Shown one piece after another: positions 33,488-42,074 of a stretch of DNA of 64,000 nt (the first letter of the stretch is position 1; each line of letters opens with the position of its first letter). Source of the DNA: Flavobacterium sp. FEMGT703F (GTDB taxonomy: Bacteria; Bacteroidota; Bacteroidia; Flavobacteriales; Flavobacteriaceae); contig PGCN01000003.1 in the NCBI GenBank assembly GCA_002786385.1, forward strand, positions 124,001 to 188,000, given 5' to 3'. Position numbers and translations under genes: made by a program. Under the pieces are notes generated by a model. That model saw nothing but the letters and a program-made list of their open reading frames with translations. It was not told where the DNA came from and ran no database searches.

Positions 33488-34507
33488 TTATTTTGAAAAT
33501 CGGTGTAGCGTATAGGTCATCGCCGTTAATAAAAAGAAAGCTACTACCTGATGCGTCAAGCCCAACCAAAGCGGAACCGCATACAACAAGGTCAATACAC
33601 CTAAAGTAAATTGTACGAAAACGAGGAATACTAAGGCGTTCAGCCCTTTTTGTTGTTGAAGACTAAGCGTGTATTTTTTGCTCTTGAAATACAAAAATAA
33701 GATCAAACCTACTACCACGTAAGCCATAGTTCGGTGTACAAACTGCACGCCGCTTTTACCTTCGGTGAAACGCAATAGCCAGCTGTCGTATTCTAATCGG
33801 ATACTGTCGTGAAAAAACTGTCCGTCACTCATCAATGGCCAATGGTTGTGAATCAATCCGGCGTTTAATCCGGCCACAAAACCACCGTAAATGATTTGTA
33901 TAATTAGAAAGAACAGCGTAACTCGCGCTAATTTTTTGAGTGGTACAATCACTTCTTTTCGATCGGGATAAATCAAATCCAAAGCTACCCAAAGCGTATA
34001 CGCAAAGGTGATAAAGGCGAAAGTCAAGTGCAATGCCAATCGAAAATGACTCACATCCGGATTGTCTACCAAACCGCTTTTTACCATAAACCAACCAAAA
34101 AAGCCTTGCAAAGCGCCCATTCCCAAAAGAATAAAGCATTTGTTTAAAGTGGCTTTGTCGATGCGTTTTTTGATTAAAAAGTACACAAAAGGAATGATGA
34201 AAACCAAACCGATGATTCGGCCGATAAAACGGTGGAACCATTCCCAGAAATAGATGAATTTATAGTCGTCTAACTGAAAATCGTTATGGATATTGATTTT
34301 TTGGTATTCCGGGAATTTCTTGTATTCTTCAAAGGCATGTACCCATTTTTCCTCGCTCATCGGCGGAAAAGTATCGGTCACCAAATGCCAATCGGTCATT
34401 GATAAACCCGAGTTGGTTAAGCGAGTAATCCCGCCAACTACAACCATAATAAATACCAAAATACATCCTGAAAGTAGCCAGTAAATGACTGATTTATCTT
34501 TTTTCAT
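33488..34507 (-). CDS. ctaA: Heme A synthase (COX15/CtaA family)
   Basis: Converts heme O to heme A for cytochrome c oxidase. The 339-residue protein has about eight transmembrane helices. Conserved histidines are visible in TDWHLVTD, FWEWFHRFIGR, LALHLTFAF, LIHNHWPLM, QFVHRTMAYV and LTHQVVAF, the pattern of two heme-binding histidine pairs. The N-terminal segment GGITRLTNSGLSMTDWH is a hallmark of this family. Its start is preceded after 5 nt by an octamer array. Confidence 0.94.
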   Translation of the reverse strand: MKKDKSVIYWLLSGCILVFIMVVVGGITRLTNSGLSMTDWHLVTDTFPPMSEEKWVHAFEEYKKFPEYQKINIHNDFQLDDYKFIYFWEWFHRFIGRIIGLVFIIPFVYFLIKKRIDKATLNKCFILLGMGALQGFFGWFMVKSGLVDNPDVSHFRLALHLTFAFITFAYTLWVALDLIYPDRKEVIVPLKKLARVTLFFLIIQIIYGGFVAGLNAGLIHNHWPLMSDGQFFHDSIRLEYDSWLLRFTEGKSGVQFVHRTMAYVVVGLILFLYFKSKKYTLSLQQQKGLNALVFLVFVQFTLGVLTLLYAVPLWLGLTHQVVAFFLLTAMTYTLHRFSK

Positions 34508-34512
34508 AATTT

Positions 34513-34552
34513 TGAGTAGCTGAGTTACTAAGTAGCTGAGTAACTGAGTTGC
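34513..34552 (+). repeat. Octamer array upstream of ctaA (left arm)
   Basis: Five perfect-phase octamers: tgagtagc, tgagttac, taagtagc, tgagtaac, tgagttgc. The matching inverted arm is at 34639-34665, with 86 bp of AT-rich sequence between. Confidence 0.92.
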
Positions 34553-34638
34553 AAATTTAACATGTATTTGTATTCCTTTAACTGAAACAAATGATAATAG
34601 TTTATTAATTTTTATTGAAAAAAAGGGCTTTTTAGCTA

Positions 34639-34665
34639 TTCAGTAACTCAGCTACTCAGCCACTC
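34639..34665 (-). repeat. Octamer array overlapping the 3' end of the CCA-adding-type gene (right arm)
   Basis: Reads ttcagtaa, ctcagcta, ctcagcca, ctc. Read on the minus strand it supplies the last codons GTG GCT GAG and the stop TAG of the gene that begins at 36073. The coding end of that gene is therefore made of repeat sequence. Confidence 0.9.
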
Positions 34666-36073
34666 TTTTCAATCCCATTTTCTCCGCTTTGCTCACTACA
34701 AAATCATAAGCTGCTTGGTATTCGTTCGGGATTTCTCCCTCCAAAATGGCTTCTTTTACGGCTTCTTTTAAAACACCTATTTCGCGCGAGGGTTGTAAAT
34801 TGAATAGCGCCATAATTTCTTCTCCCGAAATTGGCGGTTGGAAGTTACGAATGTGATCGCGCTCTTCCACTTCAATAATCTTGCGTCGAACGATGTCGAA
34901 ATTGTTGTGGTATTTTTTAAACTTGGCCGGATTTTTTGTGGTGATATCGGCTTCGCATAATGTCATTAAGTTGTCTACATCTTCTCCGGCATCAAACACC
35001 AGTCGGCGAACTGCAGAATCGGTTACGATGTCTTCCGACAATACAATTGGTCGGGAACTCAGCATCACCATTTTTTGCACAAACTTCATTTTGTGGTTTA
35101 ACGGCATGTGCAATCGTTCAAAGATTCTTTTGACCATTTTACCACCCAAAAATTCGTGTCCGTGAAACGTCCAGCCTTGTTTTTTATTGAAGCGTTTGGT
35201 TGGTGCTTTACCAATGTCGTGCAACAATGCGGCCCAGCGCAACCAAACATCATCGGTATTCGGGCAAATATTATCAACCACTTCTAAGGTGTGGTAAAAG
35301 TTGTTTTTATGGGTATGTCCTTCGATTTCTTCTACATTGTTGAGCGCCGTTAGTTCGGGTAAAATAATTTCGAGTAATCCTGTTTTGTATAAATGTAAAA
35401 AACCAATCGACGGTTTCGGGGTTTCGAGAATTTTGTTCAATTCGTCTACTATGCGTTCGCCTGAAATGATTTTGATTCGGTCTTTATTATCGGCTATGGC
35501 TTGCAACGATTTTTCTTCGATGGTAAAATTCAGTTGTGTAGCAAAACGAATTGCTCTCATCATGCGCAACGGATCATCGGAATAGGTGATATTCGGTTCC
35601 AATGGCGTTTTGATGAGTTTGTTTTGTAAATCGGTCAAACCGTTAAAAGGATCAACCAAATCGCCATAACTATTCGAGTTTAAAGAAAAAGCCAAAGCGT
35701 TAATGGTAAAGTCACGGCGGTTTTGATCGTCTTCTAAAGTACCGGTTTCTACCAAGGGATTGCGACTGTTTTCAGCATAACTTTCTTTGCGCGCGCCTAC
35801 AAATTCGATGTCAATTTCCTTGAAGCGCAACATGGCGGTACCGTAGTTTTTAAAGACCTGTACCTTGGGTTTGTTGGGTAACAATTCGGAGACTTTCAAC
35901 GCTAAATCAATACCCGAACCAACCGCAACGATGTCGATGTCTTTTTTAAAATCGCGTTGCAGTAAAAAATCACGGACAAAGCCGCCAATCACGTAGCTTT
36001 CCAAGTTCAGTTCTTGGCTTGCTTGTGCTATGATTTTGAATATTGGATTGTGTAAAGCTTTAGTGTAATTCAT
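34652..36073 (-). CDS. CCA-adding-type tRNA nucleotidyltransferase with HD domain
   Basis: A 473-residue enzyme of the class II tRNA nucleotidyltransferase/poly(A) polymerase family. The nucleotidyltransferase head has [20 protein letters not shown] with the metal-binding Asp-x-Asp. The RNA-binding neck follows ([17 protein letters not shown]), and an HD phosphohydrolase domain lies around [12 protein letters not shown] and [14 protein letters not shown]. It most likely adds or repairs the CCA end of tRNAs, consistent with the tRNA-Glu genes above lacking encoded CCA. Its final three residues and stop are provided by the octamer array. A-adding and CC-adding variants exist, so the exact specificity is not certain. 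Confidence 0.9.
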   Translation of the reverse strand: MNYTKALHNPIFKIIAQASQELNLESYVIGGFVRDFLLQRDFKKDIDIVAVGSGIDLALKVSELLPNKPKVQVFKNYGTAMLRFKEIDIEFVGARKESYAENSRNPLVETGTLEDDQNRRDFTINALAFSLNSNSYGDLVDPFNGLTDLQNKLIKTPLEPNITYSDDPLRMMRAIRFATQLNFTIEEKSLQAIADNKDRIKIISGERIVDELNKILETPKPSIGFLHLYKTGLLEIILPELTALNNVEEIEGHTHKNNFYHTLEVVDNICPNTDDVWLRWAALLHDIGKAPTKRFNKKQGWTFHGHEFLGGKMVKRIFERLHMPLNHKMKFVQKMVMLSSRPIVLSEDIVTDSAVRRLVFDAGEDVDNLMTLCEADITTKNPAKFKKYHNNFDIVRRKIIEVEERDHIRNFQPPISGEEIMALFNLQPSREIGVLKEAVKEAILEGEIPNEYQAAYDFVVSKAEKMGLKRVAE

Positions 36074-36169
36074 TATTTGACTGTTGATTGCTGATTAACG
36101 ATTGTCGATTTTTGATATAATTGATAATTCTGCAATCTAAATTCGTTAATCTTCATTCTTAAATCACAT
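36074..36169. repeat. Palindromic word-repeat spacer before the CCA-adding-type gene
   Basis: The spacer holds GATTGCTGATTAACGATTG (36086-36104) and, near its end, TTCGTTAATC; GATTAACGA is inverted against TCGTTAATC. The words differ from those of the octamer arrays, but the layout (short words, inverted arms) is the same. Confidence 0.6.
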
Positions 36170-36736
36170 TCACTTGCGAATAATCTTCACCTGACTGTCA
36201 CTAGTTAACTTAATAATCGTTGACGGTTTATCGCAGGTTTTTTCGCGGTGCAAATTTACTACATAGTCTACACCGTTTATAATTTCGGGGCTGATTTCTT
36301 TAAAAGATTTTGGTGTAGGTTGTCCTGAAATATTGGCAGATGTAGAAACCAACGGTTTTTTCATGCGTTCCATCAACTTAAAGCAGAACGGCTCTTTCAC
36401 GATTCTGATGCCCAAGGTTTTGTCATCGGCAATAATATTAGCAGCCACATTTCTGGGATTATCTAAGATTAAGGTCGTTGGCTTTTCGGAAAAATCCAGG
36501 ATTTGCCAAGCCACTTCCGGAATGTCTTTGAAAACGTTGTACATCATCTTTTCGCCATTCATCAACACAATCATACTCTTGGTCTCCTCGCGTTGTTTAA
36601 GGGCGTATATTTTTTTGACGGCTTCTGCATTGGTCGCATCACAGCCTATCCCCCAAACGGTATCAGTAGGATAGAGGATGATGCCACCGTTTTGGATGAC
36701 TTCAAACGCTTTGTGGACTTCTTCGTTGTTGTTCAT
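36170..36736 (-). CDS. tsaC: L-threonylcarbamoyladenylate synthase (TsaC/Sua5 family)
   Basis: Makes threonylcarbamoyl-AMP for t6A37 modification of ANN-decoding tRNAs. The 188-residue protein has the YrdC fold with GGIILYPTDTVWGIGCDA, the KQREETKSMIVLM segment and the STSANISGQP motif near residue 135. It is a short YrdC-only form without the Sua5 C-terminal domain. Its start overlaps the previous stop by 1 nt (TAATG), so it is translationally coupled to the glycan gene before it, an odd pairing of tRNA modification and cell envelope. Confidence 0.92.
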   Translation of the reverse strand: MNNNEEVHKAFEVIQNGGIILYPTDTVWGIGCDATNAEAVKKIYALKQREETKSMIVLMNGEKMMYNVFKDIPEVAWQILDFSEKPTTLILDNPRNVAANIIADDKTLGIRIVKEPFCFKLMERMKKPLVSTSANISGQPTPKSFKEISPEIINGVDYVVNLHREKTCDKPSTIIKLTSDSQVKIIRK

Positions 36737-37779
36737 TAGCGATTTTTTATGTTGAAAATCTTGAGGGATTCTATCATTCGATCAAGTCCCATTTTACGGT
36801 ATTTGGGCACGCCTTTTTCGACGATCATTTTTTCTACGGCTTCAATCATACGCAATGATGATTTGCCGTCATGATAAGGATGATAAGCCGCAATGACTTT
36901 TTCTCTTTGGTCTTTATAGGCGTCAAGAGTCAAATTGGCTTCCACTTTTTCGGTTAGCCCGCTGTATTCTTTAGCATCATCCCACAAAATATTTTCGGCC
37001 TTTGATTTGAATGTCAGCACCGGTTTATCTAACAAAATAAATTCGTATACCACCGACGAAGTATCGCTGATGAGCAAATCGCCAATGTAAATGAGTTTGC
37101 TGATATTCGGGTCTTTCGACATTACAATGTTGTCGTGTTTGGCTGCCAATTCGTGGTAAGCCGTCATCACTTCGGGCTTGGTTAAATCGTGGAATTTCAC
37201 CACAATCAGATAATCTTTATTAGAAGCCAATTGTTCAAATTCAGCGACTAAAAACGGCGCGCAATTCATACTCACATTGTGCGTAGGCGCAAAGACCAGT
37301 AGTTTTTTGGCCTGGTGTTTTTGGAGTAATTCGGCTTTTTCCGCTAAATAACTTTCCTTGTTTTTTTCGTAAACATCGAGTTTGCACCAGCCGGTTTCTA
37401 TAACTTCAAAGTTTTGGTGTTTGGCTTTGATTTGGTTGAAACGCTCAGTGAAATACGGGCCTTGTGTTAGGTAAACATCAAAGTAGCCTCTGACTTTAAA
37501 ATGGGAGGCTTTTTCACCGGCCAAGCCATGAAATACTTGGGCTTTGTAACCTCTGATGTAAAAGGGCGAGTAATTTCCGGGAATGAAAAGACAATCACTT
37601 TTAAATTTTCTCAATTCAGCCATGCTGCTGATGTGCGGTTCGTCCTTAAACGGAAATTTGGGCGCTAAAGCTTTGGTGGTAAACCAAACATAGTCGTATT
37701 GCTTTGCTTTCAAGACATCGGCAATCGGTTCTAAAATACCGAAAGCATAAGCATGTTCGCAAAAAAGTACGGTTCTCAT
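36736..37779 (-). CDS. CDP-glycerol glycerophosphotransferase family protein
   Basis: A 347-residue GT-B-type enzyme resembling the teichoic acid poly(glycerol phosphate) polymerases. Supporting segments are FIPGNYSPFYIRGYKAQVFHGL near the N-terminus, FAPTHN in the middle and LLISDTSSVVYEFILLDKPVL, the conserved motif of the family. It probably adds a polyol phosphate to a surface glycan, since the organism is Gram-negative. Start and stop overlap both neighbours by 1 nt (TAATG), indicating one operon with the nucleotidyltransferase and tsaC. Confidence 0.85.
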   Translation of the reverse strand: MRTVLFCEHAYAFGILEPIADVLKAKQYDYVWFTTKALAPKFPFKDEPHISSMAELRKFKSDCLFIPGNYSPFYIRGYKAQVFHGLAGEKASHFKVRGYFDVYLTQGPYFTERFNQIKAKHQNFEVIETGWCKLDVYEKNKESYLAEKAELLQKHQAKKLLVFAPTHNVSMNCAPFLVAEFEQLASNKDYLIVVKFHDLTKPEVMTAYHELAAKHDNIVMSKDPNISKLIYIGDLLISDTSSVVYEFILLDKPVLTFKSKAENILWDDAKEYSGLTEKVEANLTLDAYKDQREKVIAAYHPYHDGKSSLRMIEAVEKMIVEKGVPKYRKMGLDRMIESLKIFNIKNR

Positions 37780-38465
37780 TATTTTTTCAGTAATTGATTG
37801 GCGTTGGCTAAATCTTCTTTGAAATCTACTTCAATGCAATCGTACTTTGAAATATCTATGGGTTTGATTTTTAAATTATCGCGTTGAATGGCCAATTCCA
37901 AACCTCTTTCAAAGTAATCGTTGTCGTCTACTTCTTCCAAACGATTGACAAACGATTGCAAATCGCCCGAACTGATAAAATTGATGCCGACTGCTTCGCC
38001 CAAACCGTTTTTAACTACTTTGGACAATTCATCAATGTAACCGTCGGTTAAGGTATATTTGACTTCTTCATCTGAAACTCGAGAGGTATTTACCGCTACG
38101 AAAGATTTATCTTCTTTGATGGTAGGCATTAGTTCGGACAACAATTTGGCATCAAAAACCACATCTCCGTTGAACCAAAGTACGGGTTCGTTTTTGAATT
38201 TTTTCAGGACTTTCAGCAAACTTTTCGAAGTATTGGTACAGTCAAATAACGGATTGTATACGTAAGCCACTTCATCAAAGCGTTCCATAATCAATTCCTT
38301 TTTAAAACCAACTACGATGAAAATGTCATTGATATCAAAATATTGAGTGATGTTGTCAATTTGTCTTTCCATAATGCTTTTACCGTCATCTAGTGTCGTA
38401 AGCGGTTTTGGAAACGGATTTCCGAGTCGGGAGCCAATGCCGGCCGCGAGAATTACAATTTTCAT
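37779..38465 (-). CDS. LicC-like nucleotidyltransferase (NTP transferase fold)
   Basis: A 228-residue enzyme with the signature VILAAGIGSRLGNPFPKPL of the sugar- and choline-phosphate nucleotidyltransferases, followed by LWFNGDVVFD (metal-binding Asp) and ISKYDCIEVDFKEDL near the C-terminus. It resembles LicC-type choline-phosphate cytidylyltransferases and MobA-like NTP transferases. In this operon it plausibly activates a polyol or choline phosphate (CDP- or NDP-linked) for the next gene, a CDP-glycerol-type transferase. The substrate is inferred from context only. Confidence 0.82.
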   Translation of the reverse strand: MKIVILAAGIGSRLGNPFPKPLTTLDDGKSIMERQIDNITQYFDINDIFIVVGFKKELIMERFDEVAYVYNPLFDCTNTSKSLLKVLKKFKNEPVLWFNGDVVFDAKLLSELMPTIKEDKSFVAVNTSRVSDEEVKYTLTDGYIDELSKVVKNGLGEAVGINFISSGDLQSFVNRLEEVDDNDYFERGLELAIQRDNLKIKPIDISKYDCIEVDFKEDLANANQLLKK

Positions 38466-38468
38466 GTG

Positions 38469-39317
38469 TTATTTGATTTTATAAAGTCCTAATTTCTTTT
38501 TGATGAGTTTTAAATAGAAGCCAAAAGTAACATAAAGTTGGTTCTTACAACTCAACCAACGCCATTTTGATTGCGGAATCACCGCTGCAGCGATTTCGCC
38601 ATTTTTTTCAGGAGAAAGAATGAAATCCTGACTCACTTTGTCCCAATTGATGTTGCCGTAGCCGTCAAACTCATTTACTTTGTTCTTTTCATGTATGTTG
38701 GACATCCATAATCTCGGATGCGATAAGTGAATGATATTTTTTTCTTTTTTCCACATATTGTGGTCGTAAAACCAAACCGTTTTAGCGTTGGCTGTTTTTT
38801 CAATCAAACTCATGAACGGATTAAACAAATGCTCTTTTTTGCCTATCATAACCGGAGATAAGTTTAAAGTATAACCGGCCGTTACATCTACTGCTAAATG
38901 TTCTTGTTTGTCGAATTTTGATTGTATGGTTTCGATAAAATGCTTGCTGATGCTATCGTCGTTGTCAATGCGAGAAGTAATGAGATACTCCTTTTTAACA
39001 TGAGTTGCAATGTATTGGCGGATTGATTCAACCAACATCGGCATGCCATCGATGTAATGGGCTTCAATTAAAGGATGTGGTTGGAGTAATTCGGTGATTT
39101 GAGCACGGTGCTTTTCGGAAGTATCGGTATCAAAATACAACAGCCATTTGAATTTTTTGTTGGTTTGTGCCACTACCGAAGGCAAACAAAAGTCGGCAAA
39201 AAGCGCCATTCTTTCGTCCATCCATTGGTCATTCAGCAGCAATTCATTGTTTTTGGTAAACTTCCACTTGGGATTTTTCAGATTGAATCGGGTGATGAGG
39301 TAATGCTCAAAAATCAT
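38469..39317 (-). CDS. Glycosyltransferase (putative rhamnosyltransferase-like family)
   Basis: A 282-residue protein beginning MIFEHYLITRFNLKNPKW. Features are LLYFDTDTSEKHRAQI (a DxD-containing strand), YLITSRIDNDDSISKHFIE (a second acidic motif, probably the metal site) and the C-terminal SKWRWLSCKNQLYVTFGFY. The pattern matches the putative rhamnosyl transferase family. It heads the minus-strand glycan operon and is divergent from the two family 2 transferases. A TATTTTTG box lies 10 nt before the start. Confidence 0.78.
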   Translation of the reverse strand: MIFEHYLITRFNLKNPKWKFTKNNELLLNDQWMDERMALFADFCLPSVVAQTNKKFKWLLYFDTDTSEKHRAQITELLQPHPLIEAHYIDGMPMLVESIRQYIATHVKKEYLITSRIDNDDSISKHFIETIQSKFDKQEHLAVDVTAGYTLNLSPVMIGKKEHLFNPFMSLIEKTANAKTVWFYDHNMWKKEKNIIHLSHPRLWMSNIHEKNKVNEFDGYGNINWDKVSQDFILSPEKNGEIAAAVIPQSKWRWLSCKNQLYVTFGFYLKLIKKKLGLYKIK

Positions 39318-39456
39318 ATTTTTTTTTCAAAAATAATCATTTTGTTTGAGTCTAAAAGCCAATTGGTTACTTTTACCGCTAGGATCATTCAAAAAAATTA
39401 CCAAGAAAAGCCGAGGTTGTTCCTCGAAAAATCGTATTTTTCCCTTTTAATCGTAG

Positions 39457-40275
39457 ATGAAATTATCAGTAATTATTACCACTTACAATTCGGAAGAATG
39501 GCTGCGCAAAGTGCTTTTGGGCTACACCGTGCAAACCGAAACCGATTTTGAAGTGGTCATCGCCGATGATGGTTCTACGGCCAAAACTGCCGAGATTATA
39601 GCGCAATTTCAAGGGAAGTTTGCCTATCCGATTGTGCATGTTTGGCACGAAGATAAAGGGTTCCGAAAGTCGAGAATTTTGAACAAAGCTATTTTGCAAT
39701 CCGGTTCCGATTATTTGCTTTTTACGGATGGAGATTGCGTCCCGCGTAAGGATTTTGTTGCTGTTCATCTCAAGGAAAGAGAAACCGGTTTTTTCCTCTC
39801 CGGCGGCTATTTTAAGTTACCTATGGCTATCTCCGAATCGATTACAGACCAAGATATACTGTATCAAAAATGTTTTGAAATAGCTTGGCTTTTGAAAAAA
39901 GGCTTGAAAACCAATTTTAAGTTGTCAAAGCTTACCCACAATAAATATTTCGCGGCTTTTATGAATTGGATAACACCAACCAAACGCTCTTGGAACGGTC
40001 ACAATTCTTCCGGATTCAAAGAAGATATTTTGGCGGTAAATGGTTTTAACGAGGCTATGGATTACGGCGGTATGGACCGCGAATTGGGAGAGCGCATGTT
40101 TAACAACGGGATGTTGTCGAAACAAATACGGTACAGTGCCATTTGTTTGCATTTAGACCACGCTCGAGGCTATGCTAATGCCGAAAAAATAAAGCACAAT
40201 ATGGCAATCCGACGCTACAATAAAAAGCATAAAGTAATCCGAATTGAGAATGGGATTGATAAATTGAAAATATAA
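39457..40275 (+). CDS. Glycosyltransferase family 2, copy A
   Basis: A 272-residue GT-A enzyme. It starts MKLSVIITTYNSEEWLRKVL, with the nucleotide-binding Asp in VVIADDGS, the DxD-type motif in FTDGDCVPRKDF, and the later signature YGGMDRELGERM. No membrane anchor is evident. The next gene is a same-length homologue with the same motifs (FTDGDC/MTDGDC and YGGxDRE). They are probably successive transferases in surface-glycan assembly. Confidence 0.92.
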   Translation: MKLSVIITTYNSEEWLRKVLLGYTVQTETDFEVVIADDGSTAKTAEIIAQFQGKFAYPIVHVWHEDKGFRKSRILNKAILQSGSDYLLFTDGDCVPRKDFVAVHLKERETGFFLSGGYFKLPMAISESITDQDILYQKCFEIAWLLKKGLKTNFKLSKLTHNKYFAAFMNWITPTKRSWNGHNSSGFKEDILAVNGFNEAMDYGGMDRELGERMFNNGMLSKQIRYSAICLHLDHARGYANAEKIKHNMAIRRYNKKHKVIRIENGIDKLKI

Positions 40276-40284
40276 TTACCTTTG
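40256..40284 (+). promoter_or_regulatory. Promoter of the second family 2 glycosyltransferase
   Basis: TTG at 40256-40258 and TACCTTTG at 40277-40284, spacer 18 bp. The -33 box lies inside the end of the previous gene and the start codon is 17 nt downstream of the -7 box. Confidence 0.5.
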
Positions 40285-40301
40285 CAACATAATTACCCAA
40301 T

Positions 40302-41120
40302 ATGAAAATATCAGTTATTGTTAGTACTTACAATGCCGAAGAATGGTTAGAGAAAGTATTAATCGGCTACAGTGTTCAAACGTACAAAGACTTTGAATTG
40401 ATTATTGCCGACGACGGTTCTCGACCTTCAACCAAGGAATTGATTGACAGTTATGCCCAAAATTATCCGGTTCCGGTGCGTCATTTGTGGCACGAAGACC
40501 AAGGGTATCGCCGTCAGGAAATTTTAAATGTGGCAATCATGGAAGCAGCTCACGAGTACATTATTATGACTGACGGTGATTGTATTCCGCGAAAAGATTT
40601 TGTGGAAATTCACGCTAAATATGCCCAAAAAGGTAGATTTCTCTCCGGAGGCTATTGCAAATTATCGATGAAGTTGAGTAAAGAAATTGCCAAAGATGAT
40701 ATACTTTCCGGTAGATGTTTCGATTTGAAATGGCTGAAAAGCATCGACAAACTCAACCTGTCGAATGCTTTAAAAATAGGTGCGAGTGATTTGTCGGCGA
40801 ATATATTAGACTTTATTTCCCCTACTAATGCCTCATTCAACAATTGTAATTCTTCGGGTTTTCGCGAAGACATGATTGCCATTAACGGTTATGACGAGCG
40901 CATGAAATACGGCGGGCCGGATAGAGAATTCGGAGAACGTTTGGAAAATAACGGCATCAAAGGAAAGCAAATCCGACACAAAGCCATCGTATTGCATTTG
41001 GATCATCCGCGTGGCTATAAAACACCGGAATCATTAGCGGCTAATTTGGCCATCCGCAAAGAAGTAAAAGACAAAAAAATAGTTTGGACGCCTTACGGTA
41101 TAAAAAAAGACAACATTTAG
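40302..41120 (+). CDS. Glycosyltransferase family 2, copy B
   Basis: A 272-residue GT-A enzyme, homologous to copy A along its whole length, starting MKISVIVSTYNAEEWLEKVL. Motifs are LIIADDGSRPS, MTDGDCIPRKDF and YGGPDREFGERL, and the tail is DNI. The identical length and shared motifs show an old tandem duplication. A separate promoter precedes it. It is followed after 3 nt by the epimerase gene. Confidence 0.92.
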   Translation: MKISVIVSTYNAEEWLEKVLIGYSVQTYKDFELIIADDGSRPSTKELIDSYAQNYPVPVRHLWHEDQGYRRQEILNVAIMEAAHEYIIMTDGDCIPRKDFVEIHAKYAQKGRFLSGGYCKLSMKLSKEIAKDDILSGRCFDLKWLKSIDKLNLSNALKIGASDLSANILDFISPTNASFNNCNSSGFREDMIAINGYDERMKYGGPDREFGERLENNGIKGKQIRHKAIVLHLDHPRGYKTPESLAANLAIRKEVKDKKIVWTPYGIKKDNI

Positions 41121-41123
41121 TTC

Positions 41124-42074
41124 ATGAGGATATTAGTCACCGGAGCAGCAGGTTTTATCGCCTCACATCTTTGTGAAAAACTACGCGATTTAGGTCATGA
41201 AGTAGTGGGATTGGATAATTTTAACGATTATTACAGTCCGGCTTTAAAACGTTTAAATGCCTCCGATTTGAAAGCCAAAGGCATTGACGTTATTGAAATT
41301 GATTTGAATGACAACTTGCAAACGGTTTTCCAAAATCCTTACGATTATATTTATCACTTAGCCGCGCAGCCCGGAATTTCAGCCGAAACGCCACTAAGCG
41401 ATTATGTAACCAACAATATTTTTGCTACCCAAAACTTACTCGATGCGGTAGCCAAGTACAATCCGAATTTAAAATCTTTTATCAATATAGCGACTTCTTC
41501 CGTGTACGGTTTGGTGGCTAATGTGGATGAAAATGTACCGGCGAAACCTATCTCTTTCTACGGCAGTACTAAGTTAGCAGCCGAACAATTGGTCTTAGGA
41601 CAACAACGTTTGGGTAAGTTAAAGGCTTGTTCTATTCGTTTGTATTCTGTTTACGGACCTAGAGAACGTCCGGAGAAATTGTATACCAAACTCATAGAGA
41701 ATTTGTATTCCGATAAACCTTTTCCGCTTTTCGAAGGCAGTGTTAAACACGAAAGAAGTTTTACTTATGTAGGTGACATCGTGGATGGCTTAGTGGCTAT
41801 TATCGGGAAAGAAGAGGAAGTGAACGGTGAAATCATCAATTTGGGTACCGATGAAGTGCACACTACCCAAGAAGGCATCAACTTGGTGGAAGAAATTATG
41901 CATAAAAAGTTGATTATCGACCATAAACCGGCGCGTAAAGGTGATCAAGAAAAAACCTCGGCGGTGATTGATAAAGCCAGAAAATTATTGGACTACGAAC
42001 CGAAAGTAACGTTCAAAAAAGGGTTGGAACAACAAGTGCAATGGTATTTGGACAAGTTTACTTCGTCACTCTAA
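41124..42074 (+). CDS. NAD-dependent epimerase/dehydratase (UDP-glucuronate 4-epimerase-like)
   Basis: A 316-residue short-chain dehydrogenase-type enzyme acting on nucleotide sugars. The Rossmann motif is GAAGFIASHLCEKL, the catalytic Ser is in ATSSVYG and the Tyr-x3-Lys is in YGSTKLA. The C-terminal RGDQEKTSAVIDKARKLL resembles UDP-glucuronate or UDP-galactose 4-epimerases. It probably supplies an epimerised sugar to the adjoining glycosyltransferases. Its 3' end overlaps the convergent family 9 gene by 17 bp. Confidence 0.9.
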   Translation: MRILVTGAAGFIASHLCEKLRDLGHEVVGLDNFNDYYSPALKRLNASDLKAKGIDVIEIDLNDNLQTVFQNPYDYIYHLAAQPGISAETPLSDYVTNNIFATQNLLDAVAKYNPNLKSFINIATSSVYGLVANVDENVPAKPISFYGSTKLAAEQLVLGQQRLGKLKACSIRLYSVYGPRERPEKLYTKLIENLYSDKPFPLFEGSVKHERSFTYVGDIVDGLVAIIGKEEEVNGEIINLGTDEVHTTQEGINLVEEIMHKKLIIDHKPARKGDQEKTSAVIDKARKLLDYEPKVTFKKGLEQQVQWYLDKFTSSL

